A DNA stretch of 52,974 nucleotides, from the NCBI RefSeq assembly GCF_019039105.1, contig NZ_JAHPIV010000022.1, forward strand, positions 1 to 52,974. The letters run 5' to 3'. A model generated the notes under the pieces. That model worked only from the letters and a program-made list of their open reading frames with translations, was not told where the DNA came from and did no database searches. Positions 41,522 through 51,751 of this stretch are shown one piece after another. Within the stretch, counting starts at the first letter, position 1, and each line of letters opens with the position of its first letter. Source of the stretch: Desertibacillus haloalkaliphilus (lineage in GTDB: Bacteria > Bacillota > Bacilli > Bacillales > KJ1-10-99). The position numbers and the translations under genes are program-made.

Positions 41522-42548
41522 CTCTTCTTTTTAATTTTTCACCTAAGCTCATTAATCCACCAGGAAGGAAAATAACGATAATCACAAAGACTGCACCGAT
41601 AAAATACAACCAAATATCTGGATATGTCTCACTAAAGAACGTTTTTACACTGTTTGTTAAAATCGCTCCAATTACCGGTCCAATAAGCGTACCTCTACCA
41701 CCGATCGCTACCCATAAAATCATTTCAATCGAAGGTATAATCCCAATTGTTGTCGGTGCAATAATTCCAACCTGCACCACAAACAACATACCAGCTAAAC
41801 CTGCAATTCCTGCTGAAATCGTAAAGATGAACACTTTAAACATTGAAGTATCATACCCCGAAAATCTCAACCGATTTTCACCATCACGGATTGCAATTAA
41901 TGTTTTCCCAAAACGACTGTTAACAATAAGTGAGCAGATCATAAATACGACAAGTAAACAGCCTACAGAAATGTAGTAAAGCACCTGTTGTGTCACTGGT
42001 GATGAAAGCGAAAATCCGAGTACGGTTGAAAAACCAGTTAACCCATTTGTTCCTCCTGTTAAATGTTGCTGACTAACAATAAGCGTTACCGTCACAAGAA
42101 CGAGTGCTTGCGTTAAAATCGTAAAATAGACATCTTTAATTCGGTTACGGAATGTAAAAAAGGCAAGAATCGATGCAACCATCATCGGCACGATCACCGC
42201 CCCTACTAAAGCGACAACAGGATTTTGGAAGATTGCCCAAATCCATGGAAGCTCGGAGATTCCATTCCACATCATAAAATCAGGAACCGCTCCAGTCATC
42301 CCTTCCATCGTTAAATACATCGCAGTAATGTAAGCACCTACCCCGAAAAATATACCGTGACCAAGGCTTAGTACGCCTGAGTACCCCCACAGCAAATCAA
42401 GTCCAATCACTAAAATGGCAAAAGCAATGTAACGACCGAGTAGATTGGTTCGAAAATCTGATAGGAAAAAGGGTAGCAAAATTAATATAAGAATTAGAGC
42501 AAGAAATAACCACTTACGCTCTAACAACCTCGAGCTAAACGATTGCAT
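41454..42548 (-). CDS. urtC: Urea ABC transporter permease UrtC
   Basis: A 364-residue LivM-like permease with about ten membrane segments. The characteristic segment is LLWGYSGVLSLGHGIFFGVGA, and the transporter motif lies around IAIRDGENRLRFSGYDTSMF. The ATG at 42548 is chosen, with GGGAG 7 nt upstream, over an upstream TTG (42569). It pairs with UrtB to form the channel. It ends with a short charged cytoplasmic tail overlapping urtD. Confidence 0.92.
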   Translation of the reverse strand: MQSFSSRLLERKWLFLALILILILLPFFLSDFRTNLLGRYIAFAILVIGLDLLWGYSGVLSLGHGIFFGVGAYITAMYLTMEGMTGAVPDFMMWNGISELPWIWAIFQNPVVALVGAVIVPMMVASILAFFTFRNRIKDVYFTILTQALVLVTVTLIVSQQHLTGGTNGLTGFSTVLGFSLSSPVTQQVLYYISVGCLLVVFMICSLIVNSRFGKTLIAIRDGENRLRFSGYDTSMFKVFIFTISAGIAGLAGMLFVVQVGIIAPTTIGIIPSIEMILWVAIGGRGTLIGPVIGAILTNSVKTFFSETYPDIWLYFIGAVFVIIVIFLPGGLMSLGEKLKRRGGKNEKQAIGSEGTESNHSAVG

Positions 42549-42571
42549 AGTCAAACTCCCTTCTCGCAAAA

Positions 42572-43459
42572 TTAATCAAGAGATCGTGATTGAATGGACA
42601 GTAATCCAGATGGACGCCATTGCAAAAATAAAATAATGAGTGCGAACACTAGAACTTTCCCCATTGACGCATCGGTCCAATATTCAAAAACCGTATTAAA
42701 CACACCGATACCCATTGCACCAGCCACTGTCCCTAGCAGCATCCCTACGCCACCGACAACAACAACCATAAAGGCATCAACGATATAGTGTGTTCCAATC
42801 GTCGGACCAATTGGACCAATTAAGGTTAGGGCAGCACCTGCAACACCTGCAAATCCAGCACCAATCGCAAACGTTATCATATCAACCTTTCTTGAAGAAA
42901 CACCTAAGCATGTAGCCATCTCACGGTTTTGCATAACAGCACGAATTTTCATACCGTTTCTGGTTTTATATAAAAACCACGCTAAACATACGAAACTGAC
43001 GACTACAAGTGCTAGGATAAAAAGACGGATATATGGTAGAGTTACCCCCATAACTTCTAACCCACCTCGTAGAAAGCCAGGACTTTCTACACCAACATTG
43101 GTTGCTCCAAATATCGACCGGGCAGCTTGTTGAAGGATTAAACCTACCCCAAACGTTGCTAATAAACTATCAAGCGGTCGTCCATAGAGGTGTCGAATAA
43201 CCGTAAGCTCTAATAACATTCCGATTAATGCAGCAACCAAAAAGGATAAAGGTATCGCTAAGAAAAAGTACCAATCGTACATAGCTTCTGGGAGGTACTG
43301 ACTAAAAATGACTTGGACGACATAGGTTGCGTATGCCCCGATCATAATCAACTCACCATGAGCCATATTAATAACCTTCATTAATCCAAATGTTATTGCT
43401 AAACCAAGAGCAATTAATAATAAAATTGAACCAAGACTTATCCCATTAAATGCTTGCAT
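42572..43459 (-). CDS. urtB: Urea ABC transporter permease UrtB
   Basis: A 295-residue LivH-like permease with eight or nine membrane segments. The segments [20 protein letters not shown] and [20 protein letters not shown]-like stretches ([20 protein letters not shown]) match UrtB. The ATG at 43459 follows AAGGA by 6 nt; a TTG five codons earlier is the alternative. It lies 23 bp upstream of urtC. A large stem-loop separates it from urtA. Confidence 0.92.
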   Translation of the reverse strand: MQAFNGISLGSILLLIALGLAITFGLMKVINMAHGELIMIGAYATYVVQVIFSQYLPEAMYDWYFFLAIPLSFLVAALIGMLLELTVIRHLYGRPLDSLLATFGVGLILQQAARSIFGATNVGVESPGFLRGGLEVMGVTLPYIRLFILALVVVSFVCLAWFLYKTRNGMKIRAVMQNREMATCLGVSSRKVDMITFAIGAGFAGVAGAALTLIGPIGPTIGTHYIVDAFMVVVVGGVGMLLGTVAGAMGIGVFNTVFEYWTDASMGKVLVFALIILFLQWRPSGLLSIQSRSLD

Positions 43460-43608
43460 AATGATTCCTTCCAAAACTCATCCACCCTTTTCCATAGAAG
43501 TGATAAACATTATTAAGGTCGCTTCACACCCTCTTCGTTTTTTAAAAACAAACATTTGCTTATCATGCATCCGTATGTAGATCTCACACCAGACCATCTT
43601 TCTTAGAT

Positions 43609-43653
43609 GAGGGTGACTCAAAAAGTGAATCATCAACTTTTTAAGTCACCCTC
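43609..43653 (-). terminator. Stem-loop between urtA and urtB
   Basis: GAGGGTGACTCAAAAAGT (43609-43626) pairs with ACTTTTTAAGTCACCCTC (43636-43653) with one mismatch. There is no U-tract after it on the minus strand. It probably works as an mRNA stabiliser or partial terminator so that the binding protein is made in excess. Confidence 0.65.
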
Positions 43654-43666
43654 TGAATCTACCTTT

Positions 43667-44941
43667 CTATTGTGGCGCAATAATTCCGCTTGCCCAGTCG
43701 TAGCTCTCCAGGTATGGATCAGGCTTTACTGGTTCCCCTGAATTCCAAAGTTCCTCAAACTGTCCATCAGTCCGAACCTCACCAATTCTTACCGTTTTAT
43801 AGACATGCTGGTTATCACCATCCACTTGAACTGGACCGCCTGGTGCACCAAATTCAATACCCGCAGCAGCTTCACGAACTTCATCTACATCTGTAGTTCC
43901 AGCTAGTTCAACAGCTTGTGCCCATAAATGAACCATAAAATAGCCAGCTTCAATCGGATCACCCGTTACTCGATCTTCACCATACGCTTCTTTATAATTG
44001 GCAACGAAAGATTCATTTTCTGGTGTTTCTGTTGTTTGATAATAGTTCCAGCTTGCTAAATGACCTTCCAAGACATCTGCACCAATTCCTCGTATTTCTT
44101 CTTCTGCCACACTTACAGACATAACCGTGACATCTTCACTTGTAATTCCTGCATCTGCTAGTTGCTTAAAGAAAGCAACATTACTATCTCCATTTAAAGT
44201 ATTAAAAATCACTGTCGGCTCTGAATCACCGATTCTTGAAATGATCGTGTTGTAATCAGTATGACCTAGTGGTGTATACTGTTCGTCGACTAACGTTGCA
44301 CCATTTTCCTTTAACTGTGCTTTAATAATTTGGTTGGCAATACGAGGGAAAACATAGTCAGAACCTAAAAGGAAAAATTCAGTTCCCCGATTATCTAGCA
44401 ACCAATCGACTGCTGGAACAATTTGTTGGTTTGGTGCTGCACCCGCATAAAAAATATTAGGTGAAGCCTCCATCCCTTCATATTGAACGGGATAAAAGAG
44501 TAGCCCATTATTTTCTTCAACGACAGGTAGCATGGCTTTACGACTGGCTGATGTCCAACCACCGAAGATGACATCAACTCCATCTTGTTGTAAAAGCTTA
44601 TCAGCTCGCTCTGAAAAAATTGATGGCTCTGAGGCTCCATCTTCAATTATTGGAACTAATTCTTTACCTAGTACCCCACCAGCAGCATTAATCTCTTCGA
44701 TCGCTAATAACTCTGAATCTCGTACTGATGTCTCACTCATGGCCATTGTTCCACTTAACGAGTGTAGAATACCAACAGGAATTTGATCTGAATCAATCTC
44801 GACTCCTTCATCCCCTTCAATTGATCCACCGTTTGACTCACCAGAAGAATCACTAGGCTCATTTCCACAAGCTGCAAGTAACAGTAGCATTGCTAGAAAC
44901 AGGCCTCCTAACCATGTGGCTTTCCGTTTGTTCCTTTCCAT
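43667..44941 (-). CDS. urtA: Urea ABC transporter substrate-binding lipoprotein UrtA
   Basis: A 424-residue lipoprotein with lipobox LLAAC (Cys25) and an acidic linker. The type I binding fold follows, with strong UrtA features: [40 protein letters not shown] and [17 protein letters not shown]. It binds urea (or short-chain amides) outside the membrane and passes it to UrtBC. It is the first gene of the operon. The ribosome-binding site is AGGGGGA. No urease genes are seen in this window. Confidence 0.93.
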   Translation of the reverse strand: MERNKRKATWLGGLFLAMLLLLAACGNEPSDSSGESNGGSIEGDEGVEIDSDQIPVGILHSLSGTMAMSETSVRDSELLAIEEINAAGGVLGKELVPIIEDGASEPSIFSERADKLLQQDGVDVIFGGWTSASRKAMLPVVEENNGLLFYPVQYEGMEASPNIFYAGAAPNQQIVPAVDWLLDNRGTEFFLLGSDYVFPRIANQIIKAQLKENGATLVDEQYTPLGHTDYNTIISRIGDSEPTVIFNTLNGDSNVAFFKQLADAGITSEDVTVMSVSVAEEEIRGIGADVLEGHLASWNYYQTTETPENESFVANYKEAYGEDRVTGDPIEAGYFMVHLWAQAVELAGTTDVDEVREAAAGIEFGAPGGPVQVDGDNQHVYKTVRIGEVRTDGQFEELWNSGEPVKPDPYLESYDWASGIIAPQ

Positions 44942-45018
44942 AAAAAATCCCCCTAAGCTTTATTATGTACCACTTCTTACACCCTCAAGGTTAGCAGTAT
45001 TTTTTCTAGAAGTCTCTT

Positions 45019-45043
45019 TGTGCGTCAGGAAAACTAACGCACA
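45019..45043 (-). promoter_or_regulatory. Hairpin at the 5' end of the urtA leader
   Basis: TGTGCGT and ACGCACA form a perfect 7-bp inverted repeat with an 11-nt loop, about 80-100 bp before the urtA start. It would sit near the 5' end of the mRNA if the promoter lies just upstream, as the TnrA/GlnR-like box suggests. Confidence 0.5.
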
Positions 45044-45072
45044 ATTTAAAAAATTTAAAATATACACTTTGA

Positions 45073-45089
45073 TGATAGCTTATTTTACA
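45073..45089. promoter_or_regulatory. TnrA/GlnR-like box upstream of urtA
   Basis: TGATAGCTTATTTTACA matches the nitrogen-control consensus TGTNA-N7-TNACA at all specified positions but one. It lies about 130 bp upstream of the urtA start, at a suitable distance from a possible -10 (TTAAAT, 45044-45049). Confidence 0.5.
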
Positions 45090-45157
45090 TTACTATCGAA
45101 ACTAATCTTAAAGGCAAAAAGTTACGATTACGTTTTACTAGTTTAACGACTTTTTAA

Positions 45158-45174
45158 TGTAGTGCTTATTTACA
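45158..45174. promoter_or_regulatory. Second TnrA/GlnR-like box upstream of urtA
   Basis: TGTAGTGCTTATTTACA also misses only one specified position of TGTNA-N7-TNACA and shares GCTTATTT with the first box 85 bp away. Confidence 0.45.
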
Positions 45175-45183
45175 TCTGTAAAT

Positions 45184-45226
45184 AAAAAAAGAGATGTATC
45201 TCGAGTAGAGATACATCTCTTTTTTT
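45184..45226. terminator. Bidirectional terminator downstream of glmS
   Basis: AGAGATGTATCTC (45190-45202) pairs perfectly with GAGATACATCTCT (45208-45220), with seven A before and seven T after. It lies 57 bp downstream of the glmS stop and just upstream of the urtA control region. Confidence 0.9.
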
Positions 45227-45282
45227 GCTTTGAAATTACGTTTGGATAAAAAACAAGCTCAAGTTTCTTAACTAACGATAAC

Positions 45283-47085
45283 CTACTCAACAGTTACACT
45301 TTTTGCTAAGTTTCTCGGCTTATCAACATCACAGTCACGATGTAGAGCTGCATAGTAAGAAATAATCTGTAAAGGAATCACTGACACAAGAGTTGTTAAA
45401 TACTCGTGTACTGCTGGAATTACTAATGTGTCGCCTTCCTCCTGCAATCCTTCCATACTAATAATACATGGATACGCACCACGAGCAGCCACTTCTTTGA
45501 CATTTCCACGAATGCTTAAGTTGACATGTTCTTGTGTCGCAATTGCGATGATTGGAGTGCCGTCTTCAATTAAAGCAATCGTTCCGTGCTTCAGCTCTCC
45601 ACCTGCAAAGCCTTCAGCTTGAATATAAGAAATTTCCTTAAGCTTTAAAGCCCCTTCTAAGCAGACAAAATAGTCAGCTGCACGACCGATAAAGAAGCAA
45701 TTACGTGTTACTGCTAAATACTCACGGGCGATTTTTTCTAATTTTTCTTTTTGATCACAAAGAGCTTCCATCGCATTTGCGACAATACTTAACTCTTGAA
45801 TTGGATCAAAATCAATTTCGATTCCTTTAGCCTTTGCTGTATCAACAGCAAGAATCGCTAATACAGCCATTTGTGCTGTGTAAGCCTTTGTCGAAGCTAC
45901 CGCAATTTCCGGTCCAGCGAACGTATGCAAGGTGAAGTCTGCCTCACGAGATAATGTTGACCCCGGTACGTTCGTAATCGTTAATGCTGGGTAGCCTTTT
46001 TCCTTCACCTTCACAAGGACACCGCGTGAATCCGCCGTTTCCCCGCTTTGTGAAATAAAGATAAAGAGTGGTTTTTCTGATAATAATGGCATATTGTAAA
46101 GAAATTCACTAGCAATATGCGTTTCAACTGGTTTGCCAGCTAACTTTTCGATTAATTGCTTACCAACGAGTCCTGCATGATAACTCGTTCCAGCCGCAAT
46201 AATATAAATTCGATCCGCTTCTTTCATGGCTTCACGAATATCGGCTGATAATTTGATATCATTATTGTCGTCTTGGTATTTTGAAATAATATTACGAATG
46301 ACTAGTGGCTGTTCATCAATTTCCTTAAGCATATAATGAGGGTACGTTCCCTTTTCGATATCGCTAGCATCAAGCTCTGCTGTATATGGCTCTCTATCAA
46401 TGGTTTCACCAGCTAATGTTTTAATCGTAATGTTATCACGTGTAACAATAACCATTTCCTGGTCCATTAGCTCAACAAATTGATCAGTTACATGTAGCAT
46501 TGCCATTGCATCACTAGCAACTACATTGACATCTTCACTAATGCCAACAAGCAATGGGCTCTTGTTCTTTCCAACGTATACCTTATTACGGTCTTCACGA
46601 TCTAATAAAGCTAACGCGTAAGAGCCCTTTAGCAATGAAAGCGTAAATCGAAATGCTCCTTCAACTGATTGACCTTCACTAACAAACTTCTCGATAAGCT
46701 GAACGACAACTTCTGTATCTGTATCACTCACAAAATCAACGTCTGCTAAATACTCTCTCATCAGTTGCTGGTAATTTTCAATCACACCATTGTGTACAAT
46801 TGTAAAACGTTTAGAAGCACTTTGATGTGGATGAGCATTGATTTGACTTGGCGCACCGTGTGTCGCCCAACGTGTATGCCCAATACCGACCGTTCCATTT
46901 ACATTATAGTCTACAGCTTCACGTAAAGCAGCAATGCGCCCTTTTTCTTTGAAAAGATGGTTGTTATCCTCACTAACGATTGCAATACCAGCTGAGTCAT
47001 AGCCACGATATTCAAGTTTCTCTAGTCCTTGTAATAAAATTTCTTTTGCATCTTGGTTTCCAATATATCCGACAATTCCACACAT
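45283..47085 (-). CDS. glmS: Glutamine--fructose-6-phosphate aminotransferase (isomerizing)
   Basis: A 600-residue enzyme that makes glucosamine-6-phosphate for the cell wall. The start is fixed by MCGIVGYIG, whose Cys becomes the N-terminal nucleophile of the glutaminase domain (about 1-225); the frame upstream to 47115 is leader. Two SIS sugar-isomerase domains follow ([20 protein letters not shown] and [20 protein letters not shown]), with the C-terminus [13 protein letters not shown] as in the family. The ribosome-binding site GGGAGG precedes the ATG. The mRNA carries a glmS ribozyme, so glucosamine-6-phosphate represses its own synthesis. Confidence 0.97.
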   Translation of the reverse strand: MCGIVGYIGNQDAKEILLQGLEKLEYRGYDSAGIAIVSEDNNHLFKEKGRIAALREAVDYNVNGTVGIGHTRWATHGAPSQINAHPHQSASKRFTIVHNGVIENYQQLMREYLADVDFVSDTDTEVVVQLIEKFVSEGQSVEGAFRFTLSLLKGSYALALLDREDRNKVYVGKNKSPLLVGISEDVNVVASDAMAMLHVTDQFVELMDQEMVIVTRDNITIKTLAGETIDREPYTAELDASDIEKGTYPHYMLKEIDEQPLVIRNIISKYQDDNNDIKLSADIREAMKEADRIYIIAAGTSYHAGLVGKQLIEKLAGKPVETHIASEFLYNMPLLSEKPLFIFISQSGETADSRGVLVKVKEKGYPALTITNVPGSTLSREADFTLHTFAGPEIAVASTKAYTAQMAVLAILAVDTAKAKGIEIDFDPIQELSIVANAMEALCDQKEKLEKIAREYLAVTRNCFFIGRAADYFVCLEGALKLKEISYIQAEGFAGGELKHGTIALIEDGTPIIAIATQEHVNLSIRGNVKEVAARGAYPCIISMEGLQEEGDTLVIPAVHEYLTTLVSVIPLQIISYYAALHRDCDVDKPRNLAKSVTVE

Positions 47086-47108
47086 AAATGAATGACCTCC
47101 CTGATTAG

Positions 47109-47139
47109 GGGGCAAGAAAACCAGGGGCGTTCTTGCCCC
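47109..47139 (-). promoter_or_regulatory. Hairpin just upstream of the glmS ribosome-binding site
   Basis: GGGGCAAGAA (47109-47118) pairs with TTCTTGCCCC (47130-47139), perfect 10 bp with an 11-nt loop. It lies between the ribozyme and the ribosome-binding site, and no U-tract follows. Confidence 0.7.
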
Positions 47140-47209
47140 ACTCTTTAAATAATGACATGTTTAAAGGGTCGCATCTTTACCGATCCATGCTAACCTTAAA
47201 TACTGATTT

Positions 47210-47378
47210 GTTCACCAGTACGATTGCTTTTGTGCAAAGAGTTGCCTCCTTGTTTTAAACAATCGTTTACGGTTGTGGTGATGCAACCGAGAGGTATCCG
47301 CCGATCGTTCGATAAACCTCTTCCTCGTCAACTATTTTAGTACTGCGTAGTCCCTAAAATAGTTCAGGCGCTTTTCTA
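47210..47378 (-). ncRNA. glmS ribozyme (glucosamine-6-phosphate-activated riboswitch)
   Basis: On the minus strand the leader shows AAAAGCGCCTGAAC at the 5' cleavage region (cleavage before the G at 47371), GTTGACGAGGAAGAGGTTTA, TCGGCGGATACCTCTCGGTTG and ACAACCGTAAA, all characteristic of the ribozyme core. P1, P2 and the conserved double pseudoknot segments are recognisable. The 3' boundary is approximate. It self-cleaves when glucosamine-6-phosphate is bound, which leads to mRNA decay and lower GlmS. Confidence 0.95.
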
Positions 47379-47417
47379 GATATTGTACGATCCTCCTATC
47401 ATTTTGAATCAAGGATA

Positions 47418-47447
47418 ATCATACAACAAAATTGTAAATACGGTCAA
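47418..47447 (-). promoter_or_regulatory. SigA promoter of glmS
   Basis: TTGACC (47442-47447) and TATGAT (47418-47423) are separated by 18 nt. Transcription would start near 47411, about 40 nt before the ribozyme cleavage site. Confidence 0.7.
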
Positions 47448-47485
47448 TGTCTAATTATTGAACAACGACCAATTGCCGTATAGTT

Positions 47486-47533
47486 AAAAATATGCATAGG
47501 CAGCGTTAGATGTGCCACCTATGCATGTTTTTT
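47486..47533. terminator. Terminator downstream of glmM
   Basis: ATGCATAGG (47492-47500) pairs with CCTATGCAT (47518-47526). T-runs lie on both sides, so it works in both directions. It ends the sigW-to-glmM transcript before the glmS promoter. Confidence 0.85.
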
Positions 47534-47549
47534 TATTTTATGTTAGTTG

Positions 47550-48896
47550 TTACTCACTCATACCAAATTGTTCTTCCACTACATTTACAATTTGATTTAC
47601 ATATTGCTCACAAAGTTCAACGGTTGGTGCTTCAACCATCACACGAACAAGCGGTTCTGTTCCCGATGGTCGGACGAGCACACGGCCATTCCCTGCCATT
47701 TCCTTTTCCACAGCTTCAATCGCCTCAGTAACTACAGCACTAGTCTTGACAGCGTCTTTATCTACAACTCTGACATTAACTAACGTTTGTGGGAACTTTT
47801 CCATTTCACTAGCGAGTTGAGATAGAGACTTTCCTGTCGCTTTCATCACATTGACTAGCTGCAGGGCCGAAAGCATCCCATCGCCTGTTGTGATGTGGTC
47901 TAAGAAAATAATATGTCCTGACTGCTCCCCACCGAGGTTATAATCAGCCTTGCGCATTTCTTCCATAACATAGCGGTCACCAACAGCTGTTTGCTTCGTC
48001 TGGATACCATGTTCCTCAGCTGCTTTATAAAAACCAAGGTTACTCATAACTGTAGTAACAACTGTGTTATCTTTAAGCCAGCCTTGCTCTTTCATATACT
48101 TTGCGCAGATGAACATGATTTGATCACCATCAACAATCTCGCCCTTTTCATCAACTGCGATGAGACGGTCTGCATCACCATCAAAAGCAAGACCGACATC
48201 AGCTCCTTTTTCTTGAACAAATTCAGCTAGAGCTTCGGGATGAGTTGAACCGACACCATCGTTAATGTTCAAGCCATTCGGTGATGTCCCCATCGTAGAA
48301 ATATCAGCTTCCAAATCAGCAAATAGATGTGGTGCTAGCGAGGAAGCTGCACCATGGGCACAGTCAAGCGCAATATGAATGCCTTCAAAATCCTCTTGAA
48401 CAGACTGTTTAAGGAATTGCAAGTACTTCTGACCGCCTTCAAAATAATCACTGACATGACCAAGTTCAACTCCTACTGGACGAGGAATGTCATCTTGCTG
48501 TTCTAATAACTCTTCAATTTCCTGTTCTTGCGCATCTAATAATTTAAACCCATCTGGACCAAAAAACTTTATTCCGTTATCTTCAACAGGGTTATGTGAA
48601 GCAGAGATCATTACCCCTGCATGCGCACTTAGAGCTTTTGTTAAGAAGGCAACGCCTGGTGTAGAAATCACGCCTAATCGCATCACTTCACAACCAATCG
48701 ATAGAAGTCCTGCAACTAGTGCCCCTTCAAGCATCTGTCCTGAAACTCTCGTATCACGGCCGATTAAGACTTTCGGCTTTTCTGTATTTCTCGTTAACAC
48801 ATAACCACCAACACGGCCTAATTTAAATGCTAATTCCGGAGTTAGTTCTGTATTAGCAACGCCTCTAACACCGTCAGTTCCAAAATACTTTCCCAT
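47550..48896 (-). CDS. glmM: Phosphoglucosamine mutase
   Basis: A 448-residue enzyme that converts glucosamine-6-phosphate to glucosamine-1-phosphate. The phosphoserine loop is [20 protein letters not shown], the metal loop is [14 protein letters not shown], the sugar-binding loop is [10 protein letters not shown] and the phosphate-binding loop is [14 protein letters not shown]. The ATG of [12 protein letters not shown] is chosen; GGAGA lies before the tandem ATGATG. It is 24-50 bp downstream of cdaR, the conserved cdaA-cdaR-glmM arrangement, in which GlmM binds and tempers CdaA. Confidence 0.97.
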   Translation of the reverse strand: MGKYFGTDGVRGVANTELTPELAFKLGRVGGYVLTRNTEKPKVLIGRDTRVSGQMLEGALVAGLLSIGCEVMRLGVISTPGVAFLTKALSAHAGVMISASHNPVEDNGIKFFGPDGFKLLDAQEQEIEELLEQQDDIPRPVGVELGHVSDYFEGGQKYLQFLKQSVQEDFEGIHIALDCAHGAASSLAPHLFADLEADISTMGTSPNGLNINDGVGSTHPEALAEFVQEKGADVGLAFDGDADRLIAVDEKGEIVDGDQIMFICAKYMKEQGWLKDNTVVTTVMSNLGFYKAAEEHGIQTKQTAVGDRYVMEEMRKADYNLGGEQSGHIIFLDHITTGDGMLSALQLVNVMKATGKSLSQLASEMEKFPQTLVNVRVVDKDAVKTSAVVTEAIEAVEKEMAGNGRVLVRPSGTEPLVRVMVEAPTVELCEQYVNQIVNVVEEQFGMSE

Positions 48897-48944
48897 CATG
48901 ATCTCTCCTTCAATGCACATTCGTCACACCATAATGAATGGTGT

Positions 48945-50189
48945 TTATTCATTTTCAACTTCCTCAATCGTAATGACTGCTTCTAGGCGATCTGTTTCAA
49001 ACGAAAGGTCTTGAGGTCCATTAATTTGAATTGGCACAACATGTTCACCAAGCGACAATTCATTAACATCGATGTACGCTTGAATATCTGTATCAATGAT
49101 TTTACTCAAGACGGTCTCAGTTCCTTTGACGACAACGTCAATAAAGCGCCCTGCTTCAGATTCGAAATTCACCCTATATCCGTCGACAAGCCCGCTGATT
49201 TCAACAGGGATATTGTAGAACCCCAAACTCTCTTGTTCATTTAATTCAACTGTTACATTGACTTTTTCAGGGTCAACCCTCTCAACACCAGTGGGCTTCG
49301 GTACTTCCAATTCAACCGTCTGATCTTCAGTGATTTCATCCAAATCTAACTCTAAACCATCAATAACCGTAATTGCATTTATAATATCTTGCGGTCCAAA
49401 GATCCTTACTTCCTTAGGATCAACCGTTAATGAATCAACACTTAGTCCTTCTGGCAATTCACCTACACGTGTGACTTTTACGGGTACATCCGTATGTGGA
49501 CTTGTAATCGGTACTTTAACATCGACAACAGATGGCTCCACATCTAACTGTAGTTCATTACCGACATGATCATAAATCTTTACCGGCACCCCTTGTTCAA
49601 TCGTTTTATCTGCATCTTTGACATCGACATAGGCTTTCACCTTCGCCACCTGATCAATCCATTCTTCGGCAGCCGTAATTTCAACATTAACTGGTGTAAC
49701 GATCGGCTCCCCTATTGAATAGCCTTCCGCTACTTCCCCCTCGTTGACCAAGTCAACTTCGACTGGGATTGAGATTGTTTTCTTGTCTTGTAAAACGACC
49801 CTTACAAACTGCGGCGCAATCGACACAGAAAGTTGGTTTGGAAATCCATCATGTTGGATACTGACATGGTGGACACCTGCCTCTCGATCCCTTAAATCAA
49901 CATACACATCAAAAGCCGGTCTCGTTACTTGCAACATCGTCAACACACTTTGCGGTCCTCTAAGGTTGACTTGAACGGTTTCGGTAATTTCAGTGATTTC
50001 ATAATTCTCTTCATCATAATATGCACTAAGTTCGACTTCCTCTAATGTATAAGAACCATCACTTATTCGTGGCAAAACACCACCTGGTTGATTATTAAAG
50101 TTATCCATATTAACCATCAAAAACAGCATTAGCGCAATGAAAAATGAAATAATCTTAACAAACCAGGGACTATTAAATAGCTTATCCAT
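48945..50189 (-). CDS. cdaR: CdaR, YbbR-domain regulator of c-di-AMP synthase
   Basis: A 414-residue protein with one N-terminal membrane helix (VKIISFFIALMLFLMVNMDN) and repeated extracytoplasmic YbbR domains (about four; for example VPVKVTRVGELPEGLSVDSL). CdaR modulates CdaA activity across the membrane. The ATG at 50189 has GGGAGGG 7 nt upstream and overlaps the cdaA end by 8 bp. The open frame to 50240 is not used. The length is slightly shorter than in B. subtilis. Confidence 0.94.
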   Translation of the reverse strand: MDKLFNSPWFVKIISFFIALMLFLMVNMDNFNNQPGGVLPRISDGSYTLEEVELSAYYDEENYEITEITETVQVNLRGPQSVLTMLQVTRPAFDVYVDLRDREAGVHHVSIQHDGFPNQLSVSIAPQFVRVVLQDKKTISIPVEVDLVNEGEVAEGYSIGEPIVTPVNVEITAAEEWIDQVAKVKAYVDVKDADKTIEQGVPVKIYDHVGNELQLDVEPSVVDVKVPITSPHTDVPVKVTRVGELPEGLSVDSLTVDPKEVRIFGPQDIINAITVIDGLELDLDEITEDQTVELEVPKPTGVERVDPEKVNVTVELNEQESLGFYNIPVEISGLVDGYRVNFESEAGRFIDVVVKGTETVLSKIIDTDIQAYIDVNELSLGEHVVPIQINGPQDLSFETDRLEAVITIEEVENE

Positions 50190-51006
50190 GTTTTTTCCCT
50201 CCCCATTGCCAACGAGATGAAGAGGTTTGCTTCGCTTCACTTGTAAGTTCCTTCTCTAATAAATGTCTTAGCGTCTCTTCGTTCAAATCACGGTGAATCT
50301 CACCATTCTTTGTTAACGAAATGTTCCCAGTCTCCTCTGATACAACAATCGTGAGACTGTCTGTCACCTCACTTACACCAAGAGCAGCGCGATGGCGTGT
50401 ACCTAACTCTTTGGAGATAAATGGGTTTTCAGATAAAGGTAAATAACATGCAGCTGCTACGATCTGATTCTCTTTTAATATGACTGCCCCATCATGAAGT
50501 GGTGTATTGGGGATAAAAATATTAATCAATAATTCAGATGTTAATGTAGCATTCATCGGGATCCCGGTCTCTACATAATCATTCATTCCGGTTTCACGCT
50601 CAACTGACATTAAGGCACCGATTCGCCTTTTTGCCATATACTTAGAAGCTTTTACGATGGAATCAATTGATTTAGAAACATCCTCATCTTGATGATTTGT
50701 CCCTCTAGAAAAAAAGCGCCCTCTTCCTAACTGTTCAAGCGCCCGCCTCAACTCTGGCTGGAAAATGATAATAATGGCCAACACCCCGTAGGTGACCGTT
50801 TGTTCCATAATCCATTGCAGTGTCCTTAAGCCAAAAAAACTACTCAAAAACCACACTGCTAAAATGACTGTAATCCCTTTTAATAGCTGGACTGCTCTTG
50901 TTCCGCGAATGACCATGATTAATTTATAGACAACATACGTTACTAATAAAATATCAATGATTCTTCCCAGATAATTAAGCAGTTGAAAATCTTCTCCAGG
51001 AAACAT
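50182..51006 (-). CDS. cdaA: Diadenylate cyclase CdaA (DisA_N/DAC domain)
   Basis: A 274-residue membrane enzyme with three N-terminal helices (about residues 10-85) and a DAC domain (about 100-250). The catalytic DGA motif is in PLHDGAVILKE and the RHR motif in LGTRHRAALGVSE. It makes c-di-AMP from two ATP, an essential signal for potassium and cell-wall homeostasis. It is co-transcribed with cdaR and glmM downstream and lies 92 bp after rsiW. Confidence 0.97.
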   Translation of the reverse strand: MFPGEDFQLLNYLGRIIDILLVTYVVYKLIMVIRGTRAVQLLKGITVILAVWFLSSFFGLRTLQWIMEQTVTYGVLAIIIIFQPELRRALEQLGRGRFFSRGTNHQDEDVSKSIDSIVKASKYMAKRRIGALMSVERETGMNDYVETGIPMNATLTSELLINIFIPNTPLHDGAVILKENQIVAAACYLPLSENPFISKELGTRHRAALGVSEVTDSLTIVVSEETGNISLTKNGEIHRDLNEETLRHLLEKELTSEAKQTSSSRWQWGGKKHG

Positions 51007-51098
51007 AGCAGCACTTCCTTCAAACCTTATTCAACAAAAATTACCCACTATTAGTAGCTTTATCATTATATCACAATTTCAAAACAAGCTTTACCGTA

Positions 51099-51734
51099 TC
51101 AATCATTACGATCTCGTTCAAAGACAGTAATAACCTCTGTAAAAAACGATTTTGTATGATACCATACCCATTCTAACATTTGGTCAATTTCTTCAATTTC
51201 ACCTGAAACAGTACCTGCTGAAGCAAGGTATTGCTCACTATTAATAAGCACAATGTTTCCTTTGACTTCACCTTCAACCTCTAACCGTCCATTTCTAATA
51301 ACCAGATCCCCTTCAATCACCTCATCTTCAGGGACGATCACTGTCGATCCATCCTGATCAATTTGAACATTTGCAGCTCCTGTAACAACTAACTCACCAT
51401 GTGGATCACTCCATAGCGAAAATACACTTGTTGAGATTAATAATAAAAAAACAGAGACTGCAACAAGAAATGGATGCTTTTTTACCCATACTTTCCAGTT
51501 CGTTGATTTTTTTTGATTAGGAAGTTGCTTCATCACTTGTTCAGTAAAGCCAATAGGTGCTTCAATATGCGATGAACTTTGCACGAAGGCAATAGACTTC
51601 TTTAACTCTTGATAGTGTTGATTACAAGAATTACATTGTTGTAAGTGGTCGATTAGTTGTTTACTTTCTTGTTCTGACATCTCTTCATCTAAGTATTTAT
51701 GAATTAACTCATGATATTGCTTTTTACAGCTCAT
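51099..51734 (-). CDS. rsiW: Anti-sigma-W factor RsiW
   Basis: A 211-residue single-pass protein. The N-terminal zinc-binding anti-sigma domain (ZAS/zf-HC2) has Cys3, His30, Cys34 and Cys37 (LIDHLQQCNSCNQHY). One helix follows (about 88-107, FLVAVSVFLLLISTSVFSLW), then an extracytoplasmic region. It sequesters SigW until cleaved by PrsW, RasP and ClpXP during envelope stress. It is 17 bp downstream of sigW. The extracytoplasmic part is repetitive and beta-rich. Confidence 0.95.
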   Translation of the reverse strand: MSCKKQYHELIHKYLDEEMSEQESKQLIDHLQQCNSCNQHYQELKKSIAFVQSSSHIEAPIGFTEQVMKQLPNQKKSTNWKVWVKKHPFLVAVSVFLLLISTSVFSLWSDPHGELVVTGAANVQIDQDGSTVIVPEDEVIEGDLVIRNGRLEVEGEVKGNIVLINSEQYLASAGTVSGEIEEIDQMLEWVWYHTKSFFTEVITVFERDRND

Positions 51735-51751
51735 TACAGACCCTTCCTTTC

